From JACKFB01 sp041389525 (GTDB lineage Bacteria; Myxococcota_A; UBA9042; PHBI01; JACKFB01): 64,000 bases of DNA. The notes under the pieces were generated by a model. The model had not been told where the DNA came from. It ran no database searches and worked only from the letters and a program-made list of their open reading frames with translations. The stretch is taken from NCBI GenBank assembly GCA_041389525.1, contig JAWKRR010000003.1, positions 186,001-250,000 on the forward strand, read 5' to 3'. Each line of letters begins with the position of its first letter. Position 1 is the first letter of the stretch. Shown here one piece after another: positions 10,301 to 19,209 of the stretch. Made by a program: the position numbers and the translations under genes.

Positions 10301-10887
10301 GCGACCCCGCGGCGGTCGCCGTGCTCCGCGAACAGCTTGATGGATCCTCGCCGGATGACGCGATCGGCCGCATCGGGGTCATCGCCGCCTTGCGGGTGCG
10401 CGCGCTACGCCAGCTTGTCGACCGGGCCGCCGAGGGTGTGGGCCACGATCACATCGGGCTGCGACTCGCGGCTGCCGACGCGCTGCGCCAGCTGGACGAC
10501 CGCTCGTGTCGCCTGTGCGCGGGGCGAGGCGCGGTCCGTTGCGCGGCCTGCGAGGGCGACGGCGACCTCGAGTGCCCGAGCTGCGATGGGGAAGGCGCCT
10601 TCGAGCGGCCCTGCCCCGAGGAAGACTGCAACGCCCGCGACCAGACCCGCGCCATCGGCAGCCGCGCGTGCAAGACCTGTCGCGGCCGCGGCGTCGTCAG
10701 CGAGCCCTGCGAGTGCGCGGACGGGCGCGTGCCGTGCCGCCTCTGCCACAGCGCGGGGCGCACGCCATGCCTGCTCTGCGCCGGCACGGGTGAGACGCCT
10801 CAAGACCCGGACCTCGACCCCGATCCAGAGCCCGAGGCGCCGCCTGATCCCCACGCCGATGATCAGGTCGACACACCGACGCATTGA
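7351..10887 (+). CDS. HEAT-repeat protein with C-terminal DnaJ-like zinc-finger region
   Basis: 1,178 residues from GTG 7351; ATG codons at 7366 and 7423 are alternative starts and no ribosome site clearly decides. Residues ~60-1030 are tandem helical HEAT/armadillo-type repeats (units such as EDVRAAAWAALQERGF and ADVRAAAVESLVRIGTRDAA). Residues ~1050-1150 hold a run of CxxC-containing units of the CxxCxGxG kind (CRLCAGRGAVRC, CEGDGDLECPSCDGEG, CKTCRGRG, CRLCHSAGRTPCLLCAGTG), the zinc-binding pattern of DnaJ/Hsp40. There is no J domain. htpG follows 99 bases downstream, so a co-chaperone or scaffold role is plausible but inferred. A Pro/Arg-rich stretch near residue 375 looks like a small insertion. 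Confidence 0.8.
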   Translation: MVSGAMRAGRHDEAGSATLAGGLDMAAQLAECRRVTDAPRPEELEQLLRDESALLQSLSPGQRIAALILAGPGERLTADDDALWDQIARLDPAEVLPRELADGEVAHHLTWSVLISDDPDDALEAALAAAAFAMGAVYPMAVGDVADVRQIRHARAREVLTMGLASLSIAGHRTAEGVIRRLLCEADLEPSMTSAAIKGLGGGLADAGIGWLAERAGHALDDRVEWLLAGTRVLPWAFERKLPASRALLRHIVAGAADPREALALLPPLDEHPDSPAAHRDHDRRLVEQLAAERTRWPPAVRARLVTLAAQLGVLDSVEWQRDAAAEVLLAALDALPAGESVDAQDLHALLTHPERSVRAVATKRLMGPRGLKMVPHPSPPRQRGEVVSLPSSSLGRTPLDRLRGALAGDESEAVVALALAVGEDERLAARQTLVASLALADVAIRRAAVEALGHIGTPEDAAPLLEAARRFRGLEGLVAAALRQFEAHGAIRETAELFHRRLKWADDDAIDDFVALAGGDAAHEISLALQTRFYPPARAGAARAVARIELKEAIFALRNRALTDPNEDARSAAMKSLRALAGSQPTMAETSGYALMFTPVDDLDQTVERCRQAGAAALPGIRTTLSKGSWRRRVAACSILAHLAVEEAGRVLEDTLLDPDEDVRAAAWAALQERGFQPEGARQITLGAMAERALEPLTREPSLADLPTLEAGLTMGGHVFRTEVLAALEALASVRAWNPHPQIAAAVAGTRLQPRRALTEPDGLRVLLTMIDRTWQLHPHRATMSAALFSVPPSELAEALSSPGGHGWRAREAVCHALGRPGDGGAIEPLVTYLQDADADVRAAAVESLVRIGTRDAALGLARGAESPFQEDADAVAQGLAAIGRAAVPALVAMSASSWWEARRVAALALHDWRDDLQEAADLALPLALDPEYRVAEVARNALARHGLRPRAAAIRHALSVAQTLTVPGVEVWLGTDAHGRLRDPAAVAVLREQLDGSSPDDAIGRIGVIAALRVRALRQLVDRAAEGVGHDHIGLRLAAADALRQLDDRSCRLCAGRGAVRCAACEGDGDLECPSCDGEGAFERPCPEEDCNARDQTRAIGSRACKTCRGRGVVSEPCECADGRVPCRLCHSAGRTPCLLCAGTGETPQDPDLDPDPEPEAPPDPHADDQVDTPTH

Positions 10888-10986
10888 CGCCGCCAGGAGC
10901 GTGCCTACCCCTGTGCCGCCCCGGGTTCCGCGCCGCGCGCGCCCCCTCTCAGAGACCCGCGGATCACCCACACAGGAGGACGCCCC

Positions 10987-12936
10987 ATGAGCGCCACCGC
11001 CACGCACACAAGCGGAACCGAGACCCACGCCTTCCAGGCCGACGTCGGCAAGGTCTTGGACCTCGTCATTCACTCGCTCTACAGCCAGCGCGAGATCTTC
11101 CTGCGCGAGCTGATCTCCAACGCGTCCGACGCCCTGGACAAGCTCCGGTATCGCTCGCTGACCGACCACGACCTCGCTCAGGACGACGTCCCGCGCGGGA
11201 TCCGCATCACGCCCGACGCCGCCGCCGGCACCATCACCATCGAGGACACCGGCATCGGCATGTCCCACGACGAGCTCGTCGAGTACCTCGGCACCGTCGC
11301 GCGCTCCGGCACCCGCGACTTCCAGACCGCGCCCGCCGCCGACGACGCCGCCCCCTCCGCCGACGTCTCGCTGATCGGCCAGTTCGGTGTCGGTTTCTAC
11401 AGCTCGTACCTGGTCGCCGACCGCGTCGACGTCATCTCGCGCGCCGCCGGCCCCGACGCCCAGGCGTGGCGTTGGTCCTCGGACGCCCGCGAGCAGTACA
11501 CCCTCGAGCCGGCCGAGCGCGCGACCCACGGCACCACGGTCACCCTGCACCTGCGGGACGAGGAGAAGAGCTTCGCCGACCCCTGGCGCATCCAGGAGCT
11601 GGTCCGGCGCTACTCGGACTACATCGACCACCCGATCACCCTCGTCACGCTCCCGAGCGCGGCGGACGAGGACGGCGAGGACGGCGAGGACGAGGAGGGC
11701 ACGACCGAGGAAGCCGACCGCCAGATCAACACCGGCGGCGCCCTGTGGAAGCGCGCCAAAGACACGATCTCCGACGAGGACTACGCCAGCTTCTACAAGC
11801 ACGTGACCCACGACTTCGCCGACCCCCTCGCGCGCACCCACTTCACGGTGGAAGGCACGCGCATGTTCACGGGCCTGCTCTTCGTGCCGCCGCGAGCGCC
11901 CTACGACCTCTTCTCCCAGGACCCGTCCCACGGCGTGCGCCTCTACGTGAAGCGCGTGTTCATCATGGACGAGTGCGACGCGCTCCTGCCGCGCTGGCTG
12001 CGCTTCATCCGCGGCGTCGTGGACTCCGACGACCTGCCGCTGAACGTCTCGCGCGAGACGCTGCAAGACTCGGCCGTGGTGCGCTTCATCCAGAAGCAGG
12101 TCACCCGCAAGGTCCTCGACATGCTGGACGAGGTCGCCACCGACGCCGACAAGTACGCCGCCCTCTACAAGGAGTTCGGGCTGGTGCTCAAAGAGGGCAT
12201 CCACCTCTCGCCCGAGCACAAAGATCGCGTCGGCAAGCTCTTGCGCTTCCAGTCCTCCGCCGGCGACGACCTGACCTCGCTGGACGCCTACGTCGAGCGG
12301 ATGCCCGAGGGCCAGACCTCGATCTACTACGTCATGGCCCAGAGCCTGGACGCCGCGAAGTCCAGCCCGCACTTGGAGGCGCTGCGCCAGCGCGGCTTCG
12401 AGGTCCTCTACCTGACCGACCCCATCGACGAGTGGGTGGTCATGGGGTTGTCGCAGTGGGCCGAGAAGCCCCTGGTCAGCGCCATGAAGGCGGGCATGGA
12501 CCTCAAACCCGCAGATGAGACCGAACAAAAAGAGCGCGAGGCGGCCAAAGAGGCGGTCTCCGGTGTGCTGGAGCGCTTCCGATCGGTCCTCGGCGACAGC
12601 GTCGGCGAGGTGCGCGCCTCAAGCCGCCTCACCGACTCGCCGGTCTGCCTCGTGGTCCCCGAGCACGCGATGCACGCCCACGTCGAGCGCCTGCTGCGCC
12701 AGCAGGACCGCGGCATGGGCATGCCCGCGACCAAGCGCATCCTCGAGGTCAACCCGACCCACCCCCTGGTCACGCGCCTCCAAGACCTGGCCGACGCCGG
12801 CACCACCGAGTCCCTCGACGAGTCGATCCGGCTGCTCTACGACCAGGCGCTGCTGGCCGAGGGGAGCCCGGTCGAGGACCCGGCCGGGTTCGCAAAACGC
12901 CTGCTCTCGGTGATGGGGAAGGCGCTGAAGGGCTGA
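10987..12936 (+). CDS. htpG: Chaperone HtpG (bacterial Hsp90)
   Basis: 649 residues, normal for HtpG. The GHKL ATPase motifs are intact: QREIFLRELISNASDALDKL (ATP-binding Asn/Glu helix), EDTGIGM, and IGQFGVGFYSSYLVAD. The middle domain has YVKRVFIMDECDALLPRWLRF and LPLNVSRETLQ, followed by the dimerisation domain. The charged linker before the middle domain is notably acidic (DEDGEDGEDEEGTTEEAD). ATG 10987 is preceded by CAGGAGGAC, a near-consensus ribosome site. The only unusual feature is its neighbour: a HEAT/zinc-finger protein gene immediately upstream on the same strand. Confidence 0.97.
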   Translation: MSATATHTSGTETHAFQADVGKVLDLVIHSLYSQREIFLRELISNASDALDKLRYRSLTDHDLAQDDVPRGIRITPDAAAGTITIEDTGIGMSHDELVEYLGTVARSGTRDFQTAPAADDAAPSADVSLIGQFGVGFYSSYLVADRVDVISRAAGPDAQAWRWSSDAREQYTLEPAERATHGTTVTLHLRDEEKSFADPWRIQELVRRYSDYIDHPITLVTLPSAADEDGEDGEDEEGTTEEADRQINTGGALWKRAKDTISDEDYASFYKHVTHDFADPLARTHFTVEGTRMFTGLLFVPPRAPYDLFSQDPSHGVRLYVKRVFIMDECDALLPRWLRFIRGVVDSDDLPLNVSRETLQDSAVVRFIQKQVTRKVLDMLDEVATDADKYAALYKEFGLVLKEGIHLSPEHKDRVGKLLRFQSSAGDDLTSLDAYVERMPEGQTSIYYVMAQSLDAAKSSPHLEALRQRGFEVLYLTDPIDEWVVMGLSQWAEKPLVSAMKAGMDLKPADETEQKEREAAKEAVSGVLERFRSVLGDSVGEVRASSRLTDSPVCLVVPEHAMHAHVERLLRQQDRGMGMPATKRILEVNPTHPLVTRLQDLADAGTTESLDESIRLLYDQALLAEGSPVEDPAGFAKRLLSVMGKALKG

Positions 12937-12995
12937 ACGCCGCGGCTTTCCCAAAGGGCGGTGCATGACGGCGCGGGCTTTGGCATGATGCGCCC

Positions 12996-15323
12996 ATGCA
13001 CCTGCCCAAGACCCGCCTCGTTCGGACCGCACTGGTCTGCTTCACCCCCTGGATGTTCGCTGGCCTCATGGGGGCCTCGACTCCGGCTCGCGCGGCCGAC
13101 GCTGCGGTTCGCGCCAGCGAGGTCACCTCGCGGCTCGACAAGGCGCGGGCGGCCCTCAACAGCAGCGAGGCGGCCATGGACGCCGCCTACAGCTACGAAG
13201 GCGCAAAGGCGACGCTGCTCGAAGCCTTCCAGCAGGCCGGGCTCCAGGGTCCGGTGCTGTCGCGAGCCTCGGCGGCCAGCAGCGCGCTCTACTTGACCTG
13301 GCGCGACGCGAAGCCCTTTTACGAGCGTCACCGGCAGTCCCTGGCGGCCATCGGCGCCGTCGCGACCGCACAGAAGGGTGTGACCGCGGCCGATCTTCAG
13401 TGGCTGGACCGCTCGCTGGAGCGGTTGCGCACGGCGACCGTGGCTGTGGAGGCCCCCTTCGCGGAGATGGTCGCGCTCGAGGTGGGCCAGGCGCAGGCCG
13501 CGGTGAAGCTTGCCGAGATGAAGGCCGGGATGGGCGAGAACAAGCGCTTCATCGAGCAGCTCGGCGGGGGTGCCGAGCAGCTCGCCGCGGTCGAGAACGC
13601 CATGGAGGAGAAGCGCGCGCAGGCCTATGCCATGGGCGCGACCGCGGCCTACCTGGCCGACGCGGTGCGCGCCGACTCGCAGCGCCAGCTCGTGGGCATC
13701 CTGGTGCCCCAGGCCAATCGTGTGCGCTTTGAGGTCGCCGGGGTCAGCCTCGAGGGGGCCGACGCACCCAAGGCCGCGCCCGCCGTCGCCCGCCCCGGCA
13801 CGCGGGCCGGCTTCGCCCTCTCAGAGGCCGCCGGCTGGGCCGCGATCGCCACGCTGCGCGCCGACGTGCAGCGCGAAGAGGCGGCCGCACGCACCGCGGG
13901 CGAAGAGGCGACAGCGCTCGGCGCGGAGATCGAGCGAGTGCAGCGGCCGAGCGACCTCGAGGAGGTCCGCGAGCTCATGGCCAAGGCCGCCGAGCTCACC
14001 GCGCGCCTCGAGTCCAGCCGCGCGCGCATCGCCGAGATCCCCCTCGACAGCCCCGGCGGCCGCGACGAGGCCGAGCGCCTCGCTGAGCAGGTCATCTCGA
14101 TTCGCAAGGAGTTGCCTGGGGTTCAGGCCGATCTGAAGAAGAAGCTGTCCGACGCCGGGCTGGCGTCGTGGAAGCGCGCCCGCCGCAGCGAGCGGGCTGA
14201 GCGCCTCGCCACCCATGACCGCGGCCGGCTCGCGGCGGCCATGGGGCGGGCGAAGATGGCGAAGGCGCGCCGAAAGATCCGTGAATCCTTGGTCAAACGC
14301 GCGCTGCACGACGCCGAAGCGACCGTGGCCCGGCTCGGCCACGCGCTGAGCGTCGCCGAGCGCGCGCCTCAAGTGGAGCGCGTCGTGCTGCGAGCGAACG
14401 CGGCGACGGTGCTGGACCGGCGGCGGATGGGGCCCTCGGATGTCTACCGAATGCAGGGCGATCTGACAGGCGCCATCGAGCTGCTTCGAAAGCTCGAGGA
14501 GCTCACTCGTTCTATCGACGCCGACACCACCGACGAGGCGCTCGAAGGCGTCCGGGCCGAGCTGCGGCTCGGGGATGGCCCGTGGGACGGCGCGACTCTG
14601 GGGGACTCGGCGCGCAGCCTGGGCATCGGCGAGGTGGTGGGAGACGATCTGGTCGCCGTGCGCGGCCAAGCGATGGCCGCGCGCTACGCCGAGTTCGCGC
14701 GCTCGGCGCCCGACGCGATGGGCGTGCTCGCGCTGCGCTCGGAGGCGCCGCTGCTGGCCGCCCAGGCAGGCCACGATTCGAGCAAGGGCGTCAAAGCCGA
14801 CGCCCGCGCCCGCGCCGCCGCGGACACCCTGACGCTCGTGGCCAGCCGCTTGGCCGCCGCCGGCAACGGGAAGTCGCGCGGCTTTCGCGGTCACGTCCAG
14901 GCGCTGCTGAGCGCCGGCGAGGGCGCCACCTCGGCCCTGCGCCCGGTCGCCGAACGCAGCCTGCGCGCGGTCCTGCACCTGCCCGTCGCCGAGGCGGCCG
15001 ACCTCGCGCTCTCCATCGCGACCGACCTCGCCGTCGGCCTCAGCGCCGACGCCGACTCAACCCTCGCCAGCATCGACCCCCAGAGCGGGTTCGCCTATGG
15101 CCCGGCCGGGCCGGTCGTCGAGGGCGAGCCCATCGAGCTTGAGCTGCACATGCGCGAGGGCGCCCCCGCCGCCCGCCCCGGCGTTCGGGTCGGCAGCGCG
15201 CAGCTCGCCCCCTCCGCCGCGGCCTCGGCCGGCTCCGCCCGCGTCTTCCACTACGGCATGGACCGCGCGGGCGGCCTGGGCGCGCCCGGACAGAGCACGA
15301 TCTCCATCCACGTCACGCCGTAA
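12996..15323 (+). CDS. Secreted alpha-helical/coiled-coil protein of unknown function
   Basis: 775 residues with an N-terminal signal peptide (positive MHLPKTRLVR, hydrophobic core, ASTPARA-type cleavage region near residue 33). The rest is Ala/Glu/Arg-rich and strongly helical with extended coiled-coil-like stretches, for example REEAAARTAGEEATALGAEI near residue 290. The last ~70 residues become more beta-like and end ISIHVTP, perhaps a small C-terminal domain. No catalytic motif recognised. It probably acts in the periplasm or outside the cell. It stands 59 bases after htpG and 27 bases before the catabolic operon. Confidence 0.72.
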   Translation: MHLPKTRLVRTALVCFTPWMFAGLMGASTPARAADAAVRASEVTSRLDKARAALNSSEAAMDAAYSYEGAKATLLEAFQQAGLQGPVLSRASAASSALYLTWRDAKPFYERHRQSLAAIGAVATAQKGVTAADLQWLDRSLERLRTATVAVEAPFAEMVALEVGQAQAAVKLAEMKAGMGENKRFIEQLGGGAEQLAAVENAMEEKRAQAYAMGATAAYLADAVRADSQRQLVGILVPQANRVRFEVAGVSLEGADAPKAAPAVARPGTRAGFALSEAAGWAAIATLRADVQREEAAARTAGEEATALGAEIERVQRPSDLEEVRELMAKAAELTARLESSRARIAEIPLDSPGGRDEAERLAEQVISIRKELPGVQADLKKKLSDAGLASWKRARRSERAERLATHDRGRLAAAMGRAKMAKARRKIRESLVKRALHDAEATVARLGHALSVAERAPQVERVVLRANAATVLDRRRMGPSDVYRMQGDLTGAIELLRKLEELTRSIDADTTDEALEGVRAELRLGDGPWDGATLGDSARSLGIGEVVGDDLVAVRGQAMAARYAEFARSAPDAMGVLALRSEAPLLAAQAGHDSSKGVKADARARAAADTLTLVASRLAAAGNGKSRGFRGHVQALLSAGEGATSALRPVAERSLRAVLHLPVAEAADLALSIATDLAVGLSADADSTLASIDPQSGFAYGPAGPVVEGEPIELELHMREGAPAARPGVRVGSAQLAPSAAASAGSARVFHYGMDRAGGLGAPGQSTISIHVTP

Positions 15324-15350
15324 CGGGCCAGGTGACCAAGCGAGGCGCTC

Positions 15351-16610
15351 GTGAAGTACGACATCTTCTTCTCGCTAGCGCAGACGCCCGCCGCCGGACG
15401 CCTGCCCACCGAGGCGGAGATGTTCCGGAACTTCTTCGAGCAGGTCGAGGCGGCCGACGCCCTCGGGTTCGGGGTCGCCTGGGTCGCTGAGACCCACCTG
15501 TCGAGCGAGGTCCAGAAGACCCACCGCGCCCCGGTCATCCCGCACTGGCGAGGCGAGATCGGCCTCAACGTCGACATCCTTCAGCTCGCCCAGACCATCT
15601 TCCGCCGCACCCGCCGCATCGAGTGCGGCTCGGCCGTGATGAACATCCTGTGCATGGGCGGGCCGATCGCGGCGGCCGAGCGGCTCAGCTACTTCCTCAC
15701 CCTGCACGGCATGGACCCGGCCGAGTCGCGCCGCCTGCACGTGGGGTTCGCCGCGGGCCGCTTCGACTTCATGAACCGCGCCTCGGGCATCGTCCCTCGC
15801 GATGCCCTTGAAGAGGCCGCCGGCCCCGCGCTGAAGAACGCCATCTTCGACGAGGCGGCCGAGATCTTCTGTCGCCTCATGCGCGGCGACACCCTGGCCT
15901 CCGACGAGGTCGCCTCACGCCGGCTGACCCGCGGCGACTTCCGCAGCGACGCGGACTGGGCGCGGGTCCAAGCCGCCGCCGGCGTCACGGCGGACCACGT
16001 CACCCTGGGCCGCCGCTTCGAGTTCGAGCCCCTGCGCATCATCCCGGCCGAGCCCCGGCGCGACCTGCTCCAGCTGGTGGTCGGCACCCACGACCCGCGC
16101 ATCCAGGAGATGGTCAACCAGTTCCTGCCTGTCCAGGTCTTCAACCTCTCCATCACGCGCCCCGAGATCATCGAGGCCACCCACGAGCGGATGGCGCGCT
16201 GCTACCACCCCGCCGGCGGCCCGTGGCAGCGCTCGCACATGCCGCGCACCGTCTTCGTCTTTCTCAACGAGGAGCCCGGCCTCTCCCCGGCCGAGCGCCG
16301 CAGCGCCGCCCGCGTCGAAGCCCGCGACGCCATGACGGCCTACTGGAACGCCCTGGAAGGCACCATCGACCCGCAGAAGGTCGCCTCCGCCGCCGACAAC
16401 GCCCTGGTCGGAGACGCCGAAGAGGTCGCCGCCCAGGCCCTGGCGCGCTTTCACCCCGACGACCGCCTGATGCTGTGGTTCGACTTCTTCCAGCACGACT
16501 CGGCCCGCGTGGTCCGCAACATGACGGCCTTCATGGAGCGCGTGCAGCCGCTCATCGAAGGTGAGCTCGCCCGAGATCGCGCCCGTTCCAGCAAGCCGGG
16601 CCAGCCGTGA
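15351..16610 (+). CDS. LLM-class (luciferase-like) flavin-dependent oxidoreductase
   Basis: 419-residue bacterial-luciferase-type TIM-barrel protein, expected to use reduced FMN. Supporting stretches: MKYDIFFSLAQ at the N-terminus, the early GFGVAWVAETHLSS (family pattern G-F-x-x-x-W-x-x-E-H), ILQLAQTIFRRTRRIECGSAV, and a C-terminal region VVGTHDPRIQEMVNQF. It opens the catabolic operon and its stop overlaps the next start by four bases (GTGA). In this context it is likely a monooxygenase acting before or beside ring cleavage, but neither substrate nor reductase partner is visible. Confidence 0.82.
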   Translation: MKYDIFFSLAQTPAAGRLPTEAEMFRNFFEQVEAADALGFGVAWVAETHLSSEVQKTHRAPVIPHWRGEIGLNVDILQLAQTIFRRTRRIECGSAVMNILCMGGPIAAAERLSYFLTLHGMDPAESRRLHVGFAAGRFDFMNRASGIVPRDALEEAAGPALKNAIFDEAAEIFCRLMRGDTLASDEVASRRLTRGDFRSDADWARVQAAAGVTADHVTLGRRFEFEPLRIIPAEPRRDLLQLVVGTHDPRIQEMVNQFLPVQVFNLSITRPEIIEATHERMARCYHPAGGPWQRSHMPRTVFVFLNEEPGLSPAERRSAARVEARDAMTAYWNALEGTIDPQKVASAADNALVGDAEEVAAQALARFHPDDRLMLWFDFFQHDSARVVRNMTAFMERVQPLIEGELARDRARSSKPGQP

Positions 16611-17740
16611 GCCGCGGCCCCACCCCCTCGGCCGTCGCCCCGGGCCGCCCCGGCAGCGCGATCTATCCCACCAGCCCCCTGGGCGAGCGCGTCGCCGGCA
16701 TCCCCACCGGCCGCGACGTCGAGTGGGAGCCCCTTGTCGATTACCGGCGAAACGGCGTCAGCGAGACCACCATCCACGGCGCGGTGGCCTGGGCCAGCGG
16801 CGGCGAGGTCGTCCACAGCTTCGGCGGCAACGTGCTCTGCTACGGCCGCAGCATGATGAAGCCCTTCGCGATGCGCGTCTTCGCCGACGTCCTGGGCCCC
16901 GTGCTCGACTCGCGCCAGCGCGCCATCGCCTGCTCCAGCCACAACGGCGACACCGAGCACGTGCTGGCGGCCCAGTCCCTGCTGGATCCGTCGGAGTGGC
17001 CGCTGATGCAGACGCCGCTGGACCTGCCCCTGGTGCAGTTCGGCCGCCAGGTGCGCCGCCCGCGCCGCTGGTATCACACCTGCTCGGGCGAGCACGCGGC
17101 CATCGTGCGCGGCGCGCGCCTGAAGGGGTGGCCGCGGGTGGGCTACACCCTGCCGAATCACCCGTTCTTTGCTGGCTATTTGGAGGTCCTGCGCGCCGCC
17201 CTCGGCGACGGCTGGGCCCCGCTGAGGGTCGCCCGCGACGGCTGCGGCCTGCCCACGGTCTCCAACACCGTGGCCGAGCTCGCGCGCCTCTACGCGTGGC
17301 TGGCCCGCACGCGCCAGGACGACTGGATCTGGGACGCCATGGTCGCCCACCCCGACCTCATCGGCGGCTTCGGGCGCCTGGACTCCACCATCCTCAAGGC
17401 CGGCGAGGGCCGCGTGCTCGCCAAAGAGGGCGCGGACGGCCTGCTGGGCCTCGCCATCGTCGACGCGCGCTACCCCGACGGCCTCGGGATCGTCGTGAAG
17501 ATCGCCCACGGCTATAACCCCGCGGCGACCTGGGTGGTGGCGCGCGCCGTCCTGGGCGTGCTGGGGATCGAGCTGAGAAACCCGACGCCGACCCATCGGC
17601 AGAAGCCCTTCGTCGTGCCGGGCATCGTGCCCGCGATCTATCAGGCGGCGCTTGGCGATTTGCCGAGCTGGGACGAGTGGGACCCGGACACCGACCGCTG
17701 GTACCCGCCGCCCGGCGCGCACGCGGAGCGCGAGCCATGA
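16607..17740 (+). CDS. Asparaginase II family (PF06089-type) amidohydrolase
   Basis: 377 residues, resembling the thermolabile Rhizobium-type asparaginase family, unrelated to E. coli AnsA/AnsB. Family-type segments: GGNVLCYGRSMMKPFAMRVF, IACSSHNGDTEHV (SSH motif), YHTCSGEHAAIVRGAR (CSGxH motif) and DGCGLPTVSN. GTG 16607 overlaps the LLM stop (GTGA), and the stop overlaps the dehydrogenase ATG (ATGA). In a ring-degradation operon it may hydrolyse an amide intermediate rather than asparagine; that is inference. Confidence 0.8.
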   Translation: MSRGPTPSAVAPGRPGSAIYPTSPLGERVAGIPTGRDVEWEPLVDYRRNGVSETTIHGAVAWASGGEVVHSFGGNVLCYGRSMMKPFAMRVFADVLGPVLDSRQRAIACSSHNGDTEHVLAAQSLLDPSEWPLMQTPLDLPLVQFGRQVRRPRRWYHTCSGEHAAIVRGARLKGWPRVGYTLPNHPFFAGYLEVLRAALGDGWAPLRVARDGCGLPTVSNTVAELARLYAWLARTRQDDWIWDAMVAHPDLIGGFGRLDSTILKAGEGRVLAKEGADGLLGLAIVDARYPDGLGIVVKIAHGYNPAATWVVARAVLGVLGIELRNPTPTHRQKPFVVPGIVPAIYQAALGDLPSWDEWDPDTDRWYPPPGAHAEREP

Positions 17741-19209
17741 GCGCGCCTCTCGCCGATCGCTTCATCGGGCACTTCATCGGGGGGCGCACGACGCCCGCGA
17801 TCTCGGGCGGGCGCTTCGAGGATCGCGACCCGGCCACGGGCGCGCTGCTGGCCGAGGTCGCGCGCGGCGACGCGGCCGACGTGGACCACGCGGTCGTCGC
17901 GGCGCGGGCGGCGCTGGACGGTGAGTGGGGGCGCATGCCGGCCGAAGCGCGCGCCGCGATCCTCGACCGCGCGGCGGGGCTGCTCGAAGCGCGCGCAGAC
18001 GAGGCCGCGCTGCTGGAGAGCGAGGACAGCGGCAAGCCTGTCGCGCTGGCGCGCCGGCTGGACGTCCCTCGCGCCGTCGCCAACCTGCGCTTCTTCGCCG
18101 ACGCGGTGCGCCAGCTCGAGTCCGGCTCCTCCGCGATGGCCGACGCCATCAACTACACGGTGCGCAAGCCCCTGGGCGTCACGGCGCTGATCACGCCGTG
18201 GAACCTGCCCCTCTACCTGCTGAGCTGGAAGGCCGCGCCCGCGCTGGCCATGGGCAACGCCGTGGTCGCCAAGCCCAGCGAGCTGACGCCCCGGACCGCG
18301 TCGCTTTTGGCCGAGATCCTCAGCGAGGCTGGGCTTCCCGACGGCGCCTTCAACGTCGTCCACGGCTTCGGGCCCGAAGTCGGCGAGCCGCTCTGCGCGC
18401 ACCCGGGCGTGCGCGGCGTGTCGTTCACGGGCGGGACGCAGACCGGCGCGCGCGTCGCCGCGGTGGCCGCCCCGGGCTTCAAGAAGCTCAGCCTGGAGCT
18501 AGGCGGCAAGAACGCCACCCTGGTCTTCGCCGACGCCGATCTCGAGGCCGCCGCCGCGGGTGCGATGCGCGCAGCCTTCGCGAACCAAGGCCAGATCTGC
18601 CTCTGCGGCTCGCGCATCCTCGTGCAGGCCGAGATCTACGACGCGTTTGTCGACGCCCTCGAGCAGCGGGTCGCCCGCCTGAAGGTCGGCGACCCGCACG
18701 CGGCTGACAGCGACCTGGGCGCGCTGATCTCGTTGGCCCACCGCGACAAGGTCGAGGGCTACCTGCGGCTCGCCGCCGAAGAGGGCGGTACTGTACGCGG
18801 CGGGGGCGACCGCCCTGCCCTCCCCGCGCCCTGTGACGGCGGCGCGTTCTTGCGGCCGGCGCTGATCACCGGCCTCGCCCCCGGCTGCCGCACCGCCACC
18901 GAGGAGATCTTCGGCCCCGTGGCCACCGTCCACCCCTTCACCGACGAGGCCGAGGCGCTCGCCATCGCCAACGGGGTGCGCTACGGGCTGTCCGCCTCGG
19001 TGTGGACTCGCGATCTGGCCCGCGCGCACCGGGTCGCCCAGCGCCTGGACGTCGGCATGGTCTGGGTGAACACGTGGCTACACCGCGACCTGCGGGTGCC
19101 CTTCGGCGGCGTCAAAGACAGCGGCGTCGGGCGCGAGGGCGGGCGCTGGTCCCTCGATTTCTACAGCGAGGCCGTCAACGTGTGCATCCATCTCGGGGAG
19201 CCGTCGTGA
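17737..19209 (+). CDS. Aldehyde dehydrogenase, 2-aminomuconic/2-hydroxymuconic semialdehyde type
   Basis: 490-residue NAD-dependent ALDH. Glu254 lies in LELGGKN and the nucleophile Cys288 in FANQGQICLCGSR. The second Cys two positions after the nucleophile (CLC) is characteristic of the 2-aminomuconate semialdehyde dehydrogenase branch that includes AmnC and human ALDH8A1. A PWNLPLYLLSWK segment and the C-terminal PFGGVKDSGVGREGG are also family-typical. The start is ATG 17737, inside an ATGA overlap; the longer in-frame extension to 17677 lies in the upstream gene and is rejected. Predicted step: 2-aminomuconic 6-semialdehyde to 2-aminomuconate. Confidence 0.87.
   Translation: MSAPLADRFIGHFIGGRTTPAISGGRFEDRDPATGALLAEVARGDAADVDHAVVAARAALDGEWGRMPAEARAAILDRAAGLLEARADEAALLESEDSGKPVALARRLDVPRAVANLRFFADAVRQLESGSSAMADAINYTVRKPLGVTALITPWNLPLYLLSWKAAPALAMGNAVVAKPSELTPRTASLLAEILSEAGLPDGAFNVVHGFGPEVGEPLCAHPGVRGVSFTGGTQTGARVAAVAAPGFKKLSLELGGKNATLVFADADLEAAAAGAMRAAFANQGQICLCGSRILVQAEIYDAFVDALEQRVARLKVGDPHAADSDLGALISLAHRDKVEGYLRLAAEEGGTVRGGGDRPALPAPCDGGAFLRPALITGLAPGCRTATEEIFGPVATVHPFTDEAEALAIANGVRYGLSASVWTRDLARAHRVAQRLDVGMVWVNTWLHRDLRVPFGGVKDSGVGREGGRWSLDFYSEAVNVCIHLGEPS

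Noticed and set aside
16607..17740. Ordinary L-asparaginase role
   Set aside because: Family match is good, but overlap with ring-cleavage genes on both sides makes a catabolic amidase role at least as likely, so I did not assign asparagine as substrate.
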